Source of the DNA: Cordia subcordata
Taxonomy: Eukaryota; Streptophyta; Magnoliopsida; Boraginales; Cordiaceae
DNA: 64,000 nucleotides
NCBI GenBank assembly: GCA_028554755.1
Contig: JAPTOF010000003.1
Location: forward strand, 22,566,501-22,630,500
Direction: 5' to 3'
A program made the position numbers and the translations under genes. Under the pieces are notes generated by a model. The model saw only the letters and a list, made by a program, of their open reading frames with translations. It was not told the origin of the DNA and did not search any database. Shown here piece after piece: positions 36,117 to 47,744 of the stretch. How positions within the stretch are numbered: the first letter of the stretch is position 1; every line of letters begins with the position of its first letter.

Positions 36117-37965
36117 GCGAACTTGTTTGCGTGCTGCTCGAACAAAAGCAGTTTGTAAGTTATCGCATTCACCCATTAATGGTGTTCCGTTTTCACCTTA
36201 ATTACTGGTCAATTTCACTTACCTTAAAGAAGTCAAGTATGATGGGAGGCATGGCTCACTCTTTACTTTCCTGATACAGGACTAAGAAATGGCAACAAGT
36301 TGATTTTCACTGTCCTAATAAGATGTCCAAGTGTAAGTACACAAGTCTTTCGGAATATGAAAAAATTTCTAAGCCTACAAGATGCATTTTTTTTTTTAAT
36401 CAATCATCGATTTCATGATTATGCTTGTGATTGAGTTTTAAATCAATCTCATGCCGGAAAAGTCAATAGAAAAGTGTAGTGACCCTGGATTCGCAGGATA
36501 TGACCCTGACCAATATTTTCATGGTTCTCCGTGTTCAATCTCAATTTTGTAAGGAAATGGTAAAAACCCTTTGTAGTTATATCTTTGCAGATGACAACTT
36601 GTACATTAATTGTGGTGGAGTTATAGACTTGGTAAATGGAACTAATAGTTATGAAGATGATAAAAAACCAGAGGGCTCATCAACTTTCTATTTGAGCAAG
36701 AGTGGGCGTTGAGCTTACAGCAGCATGGGAACTTCCTTAACCACAGATAAAGACCGTTACTTATTCAGCAAAACGTGCAATCTTAGCATGGCCAACTCGC
36801 TATTATACCAGACAGCTCGCGGCGCCCCAATATCCTTGAAGTATTATAGATTATGTTTAAAGAGGGGTCGATACATTGTGAAACTCCATTTCGCGGAAAT
36901 AGCATGGGATGCAAATCAAGTTTTTGGCATCAAAGATAGGCGCGTTTTTGATGTGGAAATCCAAGTAAGTCTATATATATATTTTTTCATATGGTAGGGT
37001 GCTCAAAATTTATGAAAGATGAGACTAAACAAGATGTATCACTATAGGGCAAAAAGTTGTTAAGCAACTTCAACATAGAAGCAGAAGCAGGGGGTGTTGA
37101 TAAGAATGTGACTCGGGAATTTGTCGTTCCTGTAAATGACTCTCGGCTGGAAATTCATTTATATTGGTCAGGCAAGGGCTCAGTAGTTCGGCCAATAAAC
37201 TATGGTCCTCTTATTTCTGCAATTTCTGTATCTCCTGGTAGGCTTGTTACTTTAAGCCAATTCTTTTTGCTGCTAGATTCTGGGTATCAACGACTAAAAC
37301 TGAAATTTCATCCATTTATCTCTTGACTCAGTCCCAAAGGAGCATAAGAAACTGTCTTCTATGGCTATAGCTGGAATTGGAGTATCTGTATCACTTTCAG
37401 TCATACTTATTGTGCTTCTTTTGTGGAGATTGGGAATCTTTGGTGGCAAAAAAGAGCCGGGTCTGGGTAAAATCTAATCAACTATTACCCATTGTCATGA
37501 TGTTCAAAAGATAGCTCACATGCTGCAGTGTAGTATTATCTCTCTACTGTTAGCTTTTTACTTCTTTTTGACATTTCGTATGTTGAATCTGAACTTTAAG
37601 GTATTGAACTATATCCCTTAAAGGGGGACAATGTCATCTCTAATTTTCTGATATAAAGGGCGTGTGCTGAACTTCTCATTTTGATCCTCTAGTCATTAAC
37701 TGAAAAATCTTATGCTGCATAGTCATATCTTTCACCAATACATTACCCATTTGTCATGCATACTATACATTAAACTTACATAATTTGCAACATATTATAC
37801 ACATTATCCACATATACTACACATATTGCACATATATATTACACACACTACACATATATACTACACATATTGCATGACTTAACAGTCATAACTAGTGCGT
37901 GACTTAATTTATTCTTTCATTTCTCTTTTGCAGATGAAGCCTTTGGGAATCAAATTCCTTCATGA
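36117..37965 (+). pseudogene. Exons 17-22: malectin domain, transmembrane helix, short tail; kinase absent
   Basis: Exons 17 (36117-36154) and 18 (36280-36332) encode a Cys-containing linker (TCLRAARTKA; DFHCPNKMSK), but exon 17 ends in phase 1 while exon 18 needs phase 2. Exon 19 (36591-36964) and exon 20 (37048-37237) form the malectin domain (LYINCGG, FAEIAWD, YGPLISAISV). A TGA at 36710-36712 sits where relatives have Trp (SGRW). Exon 21 (37332-37466) encodes a transmembrane segment (AGIGVSVSLSVILIVLLLW) followed by basic residues. Exon 22 (37934-37965) adds about ten residues and a stop. No kinase sequence follows; AATAAA lies 70 bases downstream. Confidence 0.75.
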
Positions 37966-38034
37966 GTAAAAGGAGACTAATTAATTATCTAATGTAAGGT
38001 GGCCACTAATTGTTGTATGTGATCGTGGAAGATC

Positions 38035-38040
38035 AATAAA
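38035..38040 (+). terminator. Polyadenylation signal AATAAA
   Basis: A perfect AATAAA lies 70 bases after the stop codon of the short last exon of the LRR-malectin gene. This supports a real 3' end here rather than a kinase exon further on. Confidence 0.4.
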
Positions 38041-38183
38041 GTGGTGTTATTCATTCATGGTTGGCTCTCAATGCACCTTTGTGCGAAAGAGTACCTTAGA
38101 CCAAAGATAAATTAAATGTTAAATATAATGTGTCTAGTGAAAGCAATAATTCGGGAGATCCTCAACCCCCTTCACATATGTTT

Positions 38184-38186
<3 letters not shown>

Positions 38187-38245
<59 letters not shown>
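38187..38245. repeat. (AT)n microsatellite
   Basis: AT run with one AC interruption between the receptor-like gene and the NIP pseudogene. Confidence 0.9.
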
Positions 38246-38247
<2 letters not shown>

Positions 38248-38313
38248 CGCATATTACTGCTATCAGACTTAAATAATACACAGAGTAATAGCAAATCCAG
38301 AAAGCATTGCTTC

Positions 38314-38993
38314 ATGGCTGAGATATCATCAAGACGCCATTGACAATAATAATTCATTAGAGATTAAAATTAAAGACGAAGATTTGAACCAAGATTCAGC
38401 TTGCTTAGCATCCAATGACGAATCCTCAGGCTGCTTGGAAACTCTAAAGTTCATCCAAAAGGTGATAACTTCTTCAATTATTCTTGGTTCCTTACATATG
38501 AAACTAGCTATACATATATATTCGATAATCCATATCCTAATCTTGAATGATTATTATCAAATAAATGCAGCTGACGGGCAGAGCTTGTCGGTACCTACTT
38601 ATTACTGTTTGCTGGCTTTGCTGCCATGGTGGTGAATGCAGAGAAGGGCTACATAATAGCATCTCCAGGATTAGCCATATTGTGGGGGTTATATGAGATC
38701 TACGTTGAGTGTTTATTTCGAATTCCGCAACCCTAATGAGATCATATATAGCCAAAACGTTTGAGATTATTCAATGACTGACTTTATTGAACAGGCCGGT
38801 TTCTGGGGTGTCAATGAACCCTGTGAGGAGCTTGGTGCCAGCGATCATATATAATTGTTACGGAGCATTGTGGATATACATTCTAGGTCCTTCTGCTGGA
38901 GCTTGGGTCTATAACATCATGAAGCCTAATAAATCTTACGGTGAAATCATTAAAGCTTGGTCTAGTCTCAGAAACAAAGCACGTATCACTTGA
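38314..38993 (+). pseudogene. NIP (nodulin26-like) aquaporin pseudogene
   Basis: Exon 1 (38314-38461) starts MAEIS like NIP1 proteins, then needs one frameshift near 38340 to continue LEIKIKDED and end FIQK at a GT donor. Exon 2 (from 38571 after GCAG) needs another shift at its start, then reads GTYLLLFAGFAAMVVNAEKG and breaks off after ILWGL near 38690. The first NPA loop and exons 3 and 4 are missing. The last exon (38795-38993) reads [17 protein letters not shown], with NPV instead of NPA, and ends in a stop. Compared with the intact copy at 57095-58612 this is clearly non-functional. Confidence 0.85.
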
Positions 38994-40095
38994 AAGTAAA
39001 AAAAAAAAAAAAAAAGAGGTGCTGCAGCAGATGCTTGGCCACCAACTATAAAAAAATTGACTTTTAGAAACCACCAAGATCGGTTGCTAAATTGTGAAAT
39101 TGGTTGCTAAACAGCATTAGTAATGGATTTCATGACTGCACACATTGTAAATATTTGATTAAAATAATTTTTATTTTGGGATGATTATCTCCCTTCATTA
39201 TGTGATCACATGATTTTTAAGCCAAATATATAGTAAATTTTGTAGAACACTTTCAAACTAGAATTGATCAGCTTCTTAGGATGTGATGGAAAGATATATA
39301 AAGTGGTCCCAGCTAGTCCTTACATGGCAAATGATCTTCTAAATAGTTTTGTGAAGAAACATATATTCTAGATAATCATTTTTCTAATTTGTTTGCCATG
39401 TCTTCCGTGTTCGTTTTTAAATGGAGAGTTACTATATTTTATCTTCGTAACTAATGAACTAAAGGTGATTGCAGAAGCAAACACCTTACTTAATATATGT
39501 GAAATAGCAGGAAAAAGGAAAGTTACTTTCATATGCAATATATTACAGGCTTACTGAAAACCTTTCAGTTTATGAAAAATATACTCGAATATTTAGTTAG
39601 AATTCAATTTCCCAAACTTTCGCTCACTAAGACTTAGTTTATGAAGAAGATAATTAAATATTAAGATAATTATAAATTCAACTTGACAGAACCTATAGGG
39701 CACCTTTGATTCATGGGATGATTTTTCATTTTCTAAAATCCCATTTTCGAGAATAAGATTTTGAGGACTGTCTTGAAAGTTATTCGGTAAGGTAAAAATA
39801 TTTTTAGAAAGATAAATGCACATTACCCCTTATGATTTCTTTAGTTAGCTTAACACCTCCTTTATTTTAAGACTTACCACATTATGTTTTCAGAAGATAA
39901 TCTCCTGTCTTGATTTTTTCATTCAAATGAACTTACTGTGCATCATAAGTGTCTTTTTATTTTGCATCTATGAGTACTAGAATTTGTAATTTGTTATATA
40001 CTTTCATGAAAATACTCTTATTCTGAGCTAATGACAATTAAATAATAATAATAGAAAAAGAAGATGACTGTACTACCTTTTAGAAATTGTAGGGT
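38994..40095. other. Intergenic sequence left of the Athila element
   Basis: A poly-A tract at about 38999-39015 follows the NIP pseudogene stop. The rest is AT-rich with no supported gene. Confidence 0.6.
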
Positions 40096-41407
40096 TGATA
40101 GGCGTCGAAACCACCAAAAATAATATTCTAATTCTTACCTAGCAAAATTAATAAGAGTACGTGATGAAAACAGGACCAAAGGGATTGGGAGAATATTTTA
40201 TGCTAATAATACCAAGTAGATTAATCAACTAAGTGTAATAAAAAGGGGGAATTAAATGCAAAATAGTAAAATAATTAAGGCTGTCCAGACCACTGGTCGC
40301 ACTGCGTGGGCACACAACTTGGCCAGAAAATAAAAAAAAATGTAAATAAAAATTAAAATGACTAAAATATGCAATTCTAAATTAACGCAAGGCTGTAAAA
40401 TCAGAAAATCAACGAGAATAAAATCTAGCATGAATAACAATCGCAATTTCGGTCAACGAATTTGATCATAGATGCAAAAACACTTTCAGCTATTTCAATA
40501 AATCAATTATAGTTATTGGCTCGGCCTAATAACCTCATCTTTCCTTACAGAATTGATAACGGTTTAAATCCCTACGATTTTTTCCGTAATCCCCTTACCT
40601 ATTAGACGTTCTAATCCCCGAAGATGCCAGCAGGATCTATCTAATGGCAGCAATAAAAATCTAGAAAGACCCGATTCTAAAAGTCAATACTCTCACGGTT
40701 ATTACTCATTTAGATTGTGTAATTACACAGGAAACTTGATTACCACTATATTTAGATTAATTTAATTAATCTAACTGGCTACTTATTGTCATGCAATTAA
40801 ATAATCGCGCGCAAAATTAAATAATCGCAGATCAATATTAATTATTGAAGCAGTAAATACACAAATACCGAAATAGAATGAAAGGAATAAAAATACTTAG
40901 ATCTCACAAATTTGATTAACCGAAATCTTGATTAGTCCCCGGCTAAAAAAGAAAATTAGAACAGCTTATCCATCAATGTCGCCCAAAGAATAAAGAGAAA
41001 ATTTATTGTTGTCTGCTAAAAGCTGTCTACCTCTAAAGTGCAAATAAGAGGTATTTATATAATAAAAACCCTAACCTATTTTCTTTATTGGGTAAGGAAA
41101 CCTGGCCCAAAAAGAATAATCAGGTAAAAGCCTAAAATATAAGTTTCAACAAAATAAAAAGTCTGCTAATATTTAATCTAATTCCTTTCAAAAGCCCAAA
41201 AAAATTATTTTCCATTTTGGTCAATCCAGTCAAACTCGCGTAGCAATTAAATGGCATTTTTTTTAGTGATGATGTTAACTTTGACCGCTACAAACACGTC
41301 CAAAAAGCTTCTATGTCCATATGTAATGCATCCAACTCTTTTTTCTAAGCACAATTATGCAAAATTACATTAAAAACATTGATTAACCACTTGTTTAGAA
41401 CTTATCA
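40096..41407 (-). repeat. 3' LTR of the Athila element
   Basis: 1312 bp, directly repeated at 53217-54575. The right copy is slightly longer, with an extra segment near its right end (about 54508-54560). Confidence 0.9.
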
Positions 41408-43357
41408 AATTCTCCCACACTTGAACCATGCTTGCCCTCAAGTATGAAAACAATTAAGAACAAGGAATTCACATACAAGACTAACCAAGACTGAAATTAT
41501 GCAAAGATTCCAAGTTTTACAACTAAATAAAATGCCAGTCCTGCAATTAAAATATTTATACTTTCATGAACATAGCTAGCTTCAAAGAATCTAAAGTACA
41601 AAATAAAGTCAAGACATTTGTCATCAAAGCTTCAACTTCATAGTTCATCTACCAATTTTATCATTCTACATTCCATCATTTCACCATTCAATCACAGTAA
41701 CATAATTATTCAAGCTCAACCTCTCAACATATGTACAAGTCCTGACCCAATTTAAGCATTTGCAAAAACAGGCAAGTTAACAGTTCTCTTCAAACTGATA
41801 AACCAAATTTTCTTTCTTCTTTCAACCAACTTGCAATGTTTTTAGTCAAAAGAGTGCACTAATTTTACAAATTCCTGTAGCACTTTTTCAAAAAGTAAGA
41901 CTTGTCTCAACCAAAGATTTTTGAAAAGAAGCCTAACTTAACAAGAAAATTCCCACAAATAAACATCTTCATCAAAAAATATAGCCACAAAGTTCTCTCA
42001 AGAATAATTCTATCAGAATTTTCCACTAGACTTCAAACTATCTCAACCATTCATCAAAGTAAATACAAGCACATCATCTTTCAAAGTTCCTCCACCTTGG
42101 CTCAAAGAAACTCGAAAGGAAAAACAAAGGTAAGCTAGTTTTTCAACAAATCAAAACAAGAACCACCACATGTACAAGTCACCTTGCTAGCACCCAAAAC
42201 ACTATGTAAATGAACCTTGCACCATTTAAGCACACAAAAAAGATTTAAGCCAAGTATGATTATGCTAATGCAAAGAATAGATCAAATCACTGCCTTGATG
42301 TTCAATTTTTCCTCAAAGAAAATAAATTTATGCCTAGGCCCAGCTGCTGGAAAGCCGGATCACTTCAACTGCCCCTTTTTTTCACAATTTTCATGAATTG
42401 CCTAGAATGTCATCCAACTTTTTTACGCGATGACAAACATTTGTGATAAATGTCCTTGGTTACTCAGTTGGTCACAATTCCAGGTGGCTTTTAGCTCTAC
42501 TCATGAATCTCTGTTTTTTTTTCTTTTAGAGACCAGCGAAGTAAAAAGGTGCGCATTTACTTTGATTTTATTCATTCTTGTGCTTTTTTTTTTTCACTTT
42601 CATCACTTTTGCAAAAGTGACCTCAACCCTGACATAACTTTCCTAGACACACCCTTTTTTTTAAAATTTTACCACCAAAGTAATTCAAGGCAAGTACCTC
42701 TCAAACTCAACCTAAGCAGTAGCTTCCAATTGAAGCGCATGAACATTTTCAGCCCAAGTTAAGATTAAGCAAGGTTCAAACATAACGTGTTCAAGTATCT
42801 ATCAAGGGACAAAAACAATGGGGATGGATTCACTGCATGTACTAACTTACTGTTGTAACTAAAGCAAGTTTTCAGAGCATAGGGATTAGATTTTTTTTTC
42901 ATGAGGAACGCCAAGTTTACAAAGTAGACAGTTGAGCTAGAAAAAATATTTAGACAAATAAAAATAAGGAAACAAAAACTTGACCCAAAATTGTGTTTTT
43001 GTCATTTTTTTTCTTTTTCTTTCTTTTTTGATGAGCCGACACAGGAAGACTCAGACAATTCTAAATAAAACACAATTACTTATAAAGACTCGAATTACCA
43101 CATTAAAAATACATCTAAGCATAAGCAAGACTCAAAATAAAAGACAAAAAACAACAATACGAAGTAGTCCTCCCCCACACTTATCATACACATTGTCCTT
43201 AATGTGAAAATAAAAGAAAGTAGACAAAGAAGAAATAAGGACAAAAACAAAAAATAAGAAGAAGAAAAAGTCTGAGGACTTCCCTAAAAACACAAGTGAG
43301 GGAGTTGCGTGGCCGTTAATCGTCTGAATTGGGACCCTGGTACCCCGAATGTCGTGC
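41408..43357. other. Athila 3' untranslated region
   Basis: Between the polypurine tract (41408-41422) and the env-like ORF end there is pyrimidine/purine-skewed DNA with no recognisable protein. This length of untranslated sequence is common in Athila elements. Confidence 0.55.
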
Positions 43358-44050
43358 CTACGCATAAATAAACTCCTCCAGTTTAGCCAGCCTAGTGGAT
43401 TGATCAGCGAGGGATGCTTCAATACAAGCAAGTCCAGCATCATCTGCAGTCTGGGCCGCGGAAGTGGATGGGCCCGCCAAGTGAGAAGCTGAGGCGTTGT
43501 GAGTCTTCCCCGTAGGTTCACCGCCCTGACTAGCTTCCTTCACAATGAAAATAAACCTATTTTCGTCCTTTCGGACGAGATTCATAGCTTGCAAACATGG
43601 TAGATCAAGATATGCAATGTCAAAGGCTTTAGTGAAAGCAGTGGAGGGTGACATAAAGCAAGTCTGCGTATTGGCAATATGAGTAATAAAAGATCCCAAA
43701 ATGAGTGGCCTCCTACTAGAATGAAGAACAGTTTGTAAATGCTGAAGAAGCCAATAACCAAAGTTAACTCTTTTCTTATAAACTATGCACCAAAGGAAAA
43801 CGAGTTCCATTTTTGTCAGAATTGAAGGGTTATTGGCTCTTCCTGAAAAGGAATACACCAAAAAACGATGGATATAAAGTAGTGTAGGATTTTTAAGAAA
43901 CTGATCGCGTGTGGTGCTAGGTTTATAGGGAAGGGGATCTCTAGGAGCCAATTCCTTATAAGCCAATGCAGCATCAAAATCAGGGGAAAAAGTGCAATAA
44001 TTGTGCAAATACTCCTCAGTAGCAGAAAATCTTCCAGTAATGAAATCAAG

Positions 44051-45658
44051 TGATATCGCTATTTGAGCACAAGCCTAAATAGCCCACAAGTGCACGGGAC
44101 GTGTGTAGTACAGTGTGTACAAGTGCAGGGTCGAATCCACAGGGAGGCTACCTTAGTTTAGTCTCTATGTGCTCGGGTGCCTTAAACTAGCTACATGCGT
44201 GTGTGTACTTACTTTAGGATGGAAGGGAGCTCGGAAAAAGGAAAATAAAAACTAATCTATGGAGGAACTCAAGGGAGCCAAACTAAAGAAGGGAACACTA
44301 ATAAAAAAAAAAGGGGGACCTAGGGTGATTGCATTGCAACTAGACTTGGGCTATGAGAACGGATAAGGTCTATCTAAGGCTCGAGACTTCTATTGCCGTG
44401 TGTTGATGGGGGTTCTCTTAACCAATACTAGTGGTTCAACCCGTTAGCTGGATTTAAAGCTAAGGGACAATCCCTCTTAGCCTATGCAATCTGTGCTTAG
44501 AACTTATCCTCTTGGCTGGATTTAAAGCCAAGGACTAGCACCTAAACACTACGTGACATTAAAGCTCAATTAACCAACACTAACGAGAGTGAGGGATACT
44601 CTAGTCTAGGTTAACTTATCCGCTTGGCTGGATTTAAAGCCAAAGACTAGCACCTAAACTCGACTAAGCAAAGCATGTAACCTATTAGCTGGATTTAAAG
44701 CTAAAGCCTACTCTACTAAACAAAGCCATGAGATTAAGCACAATCACATCACCCATATAAGTAGATAAGAGCGTTTGAAGCACAAATAACACAAGCATAT
44801 TCACTTAGGCATTTTAACAAACACATAGACATATTTGATTTCCAATACATAGACATATTGAATCATACCATAAATTTATGTAAATAAACATGTATTAAGA
44901 GCCAAACATCTACACAAATCCATTATTCAAAGCCCTAATCTTATATACAATAACAATCAACCCTAAATCTAGCCTAATCTAGCAACATATTTACAAGAAA
45001 TAGAGAAAGAACAAGAAGAACTTCCCTAAATTCTTGCTTCCAAATCTGTACAAATCCTTCAAATCTTTGTTTAATGCTTCAATCCTAGCTTGGTGTGGGG
45101 TTTAGATGATGGTTTAGGGTGTTTTGTGTAGTGGGTCGAGGTTAGGGTTTATTAAGATTTAAGAATAAAAGTTCCTCCCATCGAAATTGGGCTGAAACGA
45201 GCTTTTATAGATTTCTTCCGCGCCTGATGCGGTCGACTGCTCCTCTTTCTTGCTCGACCGGCTTCAATCTTGATGCTCTGGGTGGCGGTCGACCGGCTTC
45301 TTGAGGAACTCGACCGGCTCTAAATCTTTTATTCTCTAGAGCGGCCGGTCGACCTAGACGGTCGACCAGCTCTTCATCTAAGCCGACCGGCTGGATCAGA
45401 ATGCTCTCTTCTTTATTTCTTTTCTTCCGGTCTTCATCCGTTAGCTCATTTCTTCCTCGTATACGCTTGAACCCTTCCAAAACACTCCTAAAACATGGAA
45501 TATAACACTTAGTATAATATTTATGCACCTAAATACATTAAGTACGAATATTAACAAATATGCATAAACTTTATACTAAGTGCACTCAATTATGCTCTGA
45601 ACACCCTTAAATATGCATGCAAAAACTAGATGCAAACATGCACAAATGACACACATCA
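44051..45658. mobile_element. Solo LTR nested in the Athila env-like ORF
   Basis: It starts TGATATCGCT, ends GACACACATCA and is flanked by TCAAG on both sides (44046-44050, 45659-45663). Removing it with one TCAAG restores the env-like reading frame, which confirms both ends. It holds four 20-base hairpins (44444-44704) and repeated TCGACCGGCT motifs (45220-45390). No coding domain or second LTR is present. The 45205-45528 frame is an artefact of the repeats. Confidence 0.88.
44444..44704. repeat. Four covarying 20-base hairpins
   Basis: Copies at 44444-44463, 44512-44531, 44624-44643 and 44685-44704 share the loop GGATTTAA. Copies 1 and 4 have stem TTAGCT/AGCTAA; copies 2 and 3 have TTGGCT/AGCCAA. 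The stem change is compensated on both arms. Copies 2 and 3 are followed by GACTAGCACCTAAAC and belong to a larger repeat unit of about 110 bp. Confidence 0.8.
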
Positions 45659-46344
45659 TCAAGCATAAGGTTAAACTCAGTCACAGATAGAGAAAAATCA
45701 TTACTCATCAAACGAAAGTGAACACGATTCGGTGTGTTAACAGTCATAGTGCCCGACATGTCAAACTTAAAGGTGGCATAAAATTCACACGTAAGTTCAT
45801 AAAAAATAGCCTCATGGATAGATGCATACTTCCTCAGACCAACATTATCAAGAAATACTAACACGTTAGATTATAAATCAAGCAATTCTAGTGCAGCTAA
45901 ATCTATAGTCTTACAAGCATATAAGTCTCGAGAAAGCATTTCATTATACCTGACATGATGTTCCGGGTTGATGAATAATGGAGCATTGGGTGGAAGAGTT
46001 GTGTCCATACCTTGCGAAACTCGGCCAACCGTTATTCGGAATTTGTGGCCCAAAGATGGAAGTGGTGGTGCAACAGTGGGGCTGTCGTGGCTTGTTCCGG
46101 CGTTGTAGCTGCAGCCATGTCATCACTGTCTGTTGAAGATGCCGATGAAGCAGCTAATGGTGTAGAATCATGGGACGGGGAATCTAGAATGATCTCGACA
46201 ATATTAGGTGGATTTCTGTCCCAAAAAGTGAGCACACGACATGTTGAAGGTGACTGCACCTGCGACGCAATGCGTTGGCTACGACGACAGGGTGGTTCCC
46301 GAGTTGATTATTTCCTGTTCATAACTGGCTTCAAAAGACACTGA

Positions 46345-47744
46345 TGGTGATACAGACAAGAAGAAAAGCTTAATGAAATTAAAACTGGTGCAAACACTGA
46401 AATACAACTAAGCACTAAATCTTCCTAAAATTTTTTTTTCTTCAGCTTCTGCCTTCTTTTTTTTTTTTTTCACGAATGCGCATTACCCAATTCACCTAAA
46501 AAAATTATCAAGAAGTGCTACAGTAAAGAAGACTGCCTTTAACTTGGTACAAGAGAGGCTCGGCAGCGTCGATAGTGTAGGTGTAAAGAAGATGATGGTG
46601 AAAGTGTAATGATGGTGTTGCTGCGGCTTATGGTGATGGAGCTCTGATGATGATGATCTTGGTGTAGTTAAGATAGAGGGAGAGAGATAGTGGTATCGAA
46701 GACTGTAGTGGCGAGAAGAGCAGCAGCGGAGTGAAAGAAAGATGATAATGATGATGCTGCCGGTGAGAGAGACAGAGGGTGCTGTGGTTGATGATGTTAC
46801 CAGTCAAAGGTAATGGTGCGGCAGTAAGGTTGTTATGGTGCGCAGGTTGATGATGTTAATGTTGGAGGTGACGGTGGTGATGTCGTCAGAGCTTGGCAAT
46901 GGAGTACGAAGAAAGGGAGAGGTGATGGTGATGACGGAAGATGAAGATGTGGTGGTTATGGTGTCAATGTAGGGAAAGCTCAGCAGAAGAGAGAGAGATG
47001 GCTGTGTGTGTGTGTCGAAGGTGATGATAGTGAATGATGGTGGTGCTGTCGTAGATGGTGGTCATAGCAGGTTGGTTAGTTGGTGCGAACAAAATGATGA
47101 TAACGATGGCGAGATGCTCATCAGAAAAGAAAATAATGATGATGACGGTGAGAATAATGATGATGACCACTGGGTGTGTTGGTTGGTGACTGGTGTGTTG
47201 ATGATGAAGCTGTGATGATTATGCTGTAAAGGATGGTAGGATGTTATGTAGTGGAGATGACGATGGTGATGGTGGTGGTTGCTAAGGGAGCCGAAAAGGG
47301 TGAAAATAATTGGGATTGAGATTTTGAAATTAGGTCTGATAAGGTTTGGGGAATTGGGTATTAATTGTTATCTATTTAGGAATTGACCCATAGTTTTTTT
47401 GCTCGTAAATTAAGCCCAATTGCACCATTTTTATTTCCAAATCACCTCCCTTTTCCTATGTCTTCCAATTACCTGTACCTATAGTGAACCAAACTTTCAA
47501 GTATCACCATTAGTCCATAATCAGGGTTTTCCATAAAGAAAATGAACAGGAAAAAAATAATAATCAAAATAAAAATAAAAAATAAAATAATACAAAAACT
47601 ATTAGAAAAAATCCTAACAATTGAAGAAAAATGATAAAAAATTTGCAAAAATTAAAAACAAACACAAAATGAAATTTCGAATCCTGTGGATTGCCTCCCA
47701 TTAGCGCCTTTATTTAACGTCGTCGGCTCAACGTTTCGGAACGT
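46345..47744. other. Athila spacer between integrase and env-like ORF, GAT/GGT-rich
   Basis: No protein domain is recognised. About 46560-47290 is a long imperfect run of GATGATGGTG-like trinucleotides, which generates His- and Asp-rich artefact frames on both strands. Confidence 0.6.

Larger units (their letters stand above)
788..37965 (+). pseudogene. LRR-malectin receptor-like gene (LRR-VIII-2 type) without kinase domain, at least 22 exons, probably a pseudogene
   Basis: Readable exons are 788-911, 2442-2598, 2943-3014, 10248-10319, 11274-11345, 27150-27221, 27318-27389, 27508-27579, 27792-27863, 28067-28141, 28265-28336, 34390-34467, 34693-34764, 34920-34988, 35292-35360, 35951-36013, 36117-36154, 36280-36332, 36591-36964, 37048-37237, 37332-37466 and 37934-37965. 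The order is signal peptide, Cys-containing N-terminal cap, LRR exons, malectin domain (LYINCGG start), transmembrane helix. LRR introns are all phase 2, splitting a hydrophobic codon, as in the plant LRR-RLK VIII-2 family. That family normally carries a cytosolic Ser/Thr kinase, and none is found here. Lesions: exon 5 acceptor reads AA, exon 9 donor reads CT, TGA at 36710-36712, and a phase clash between exons 17 and 18. A truncated receptor-like protein is possible only if these lesions are sequencing errors. Confidence 0.8.
43358..46259 (-). pseudogene. Athila env-like ORF, split by a solo LTR
   Basis: The N-terminal part (46032-46259) is Ser/Thr-rich, with a frameshift near 46040. The conserved region follows at 45871-46053 and 45664-45864 (VGLRKYASIHEAIFYELTC). 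A 1608-bp solo LTR then splits the ORF. Downstream the same reading frame resumes (44045 to 43358), with LVYSFSGRANNPSILTKMEL and an Ala/Ser-rich tail. This is the ORF called env-like in Athila and related to the plant transposon-protein domain. A stop (45868-45870) and the frameshift show it was broken apart from the insertion. Confidence 0.7.

Noticed and set aside
42430..43207. Phe/Leu-rich frames of 75-110 codons
   Set aside because: Located in the pyrimidine-rich Athila 3' untranslated region, reading T-runs; no motif is seen.
45205..45528. 107-codon frame with Arg/Glu/Pro-rich sequence
   Set aside because: It lies inside the solo LTR and is created by TCGACCGGCT repeats; no domain is seen.
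46964..47215. Overlapping frames on both strands rich in Ile/Val/Asp
   Set aside because: Artefacts of the GAT/GGT-rich Athila spacer.
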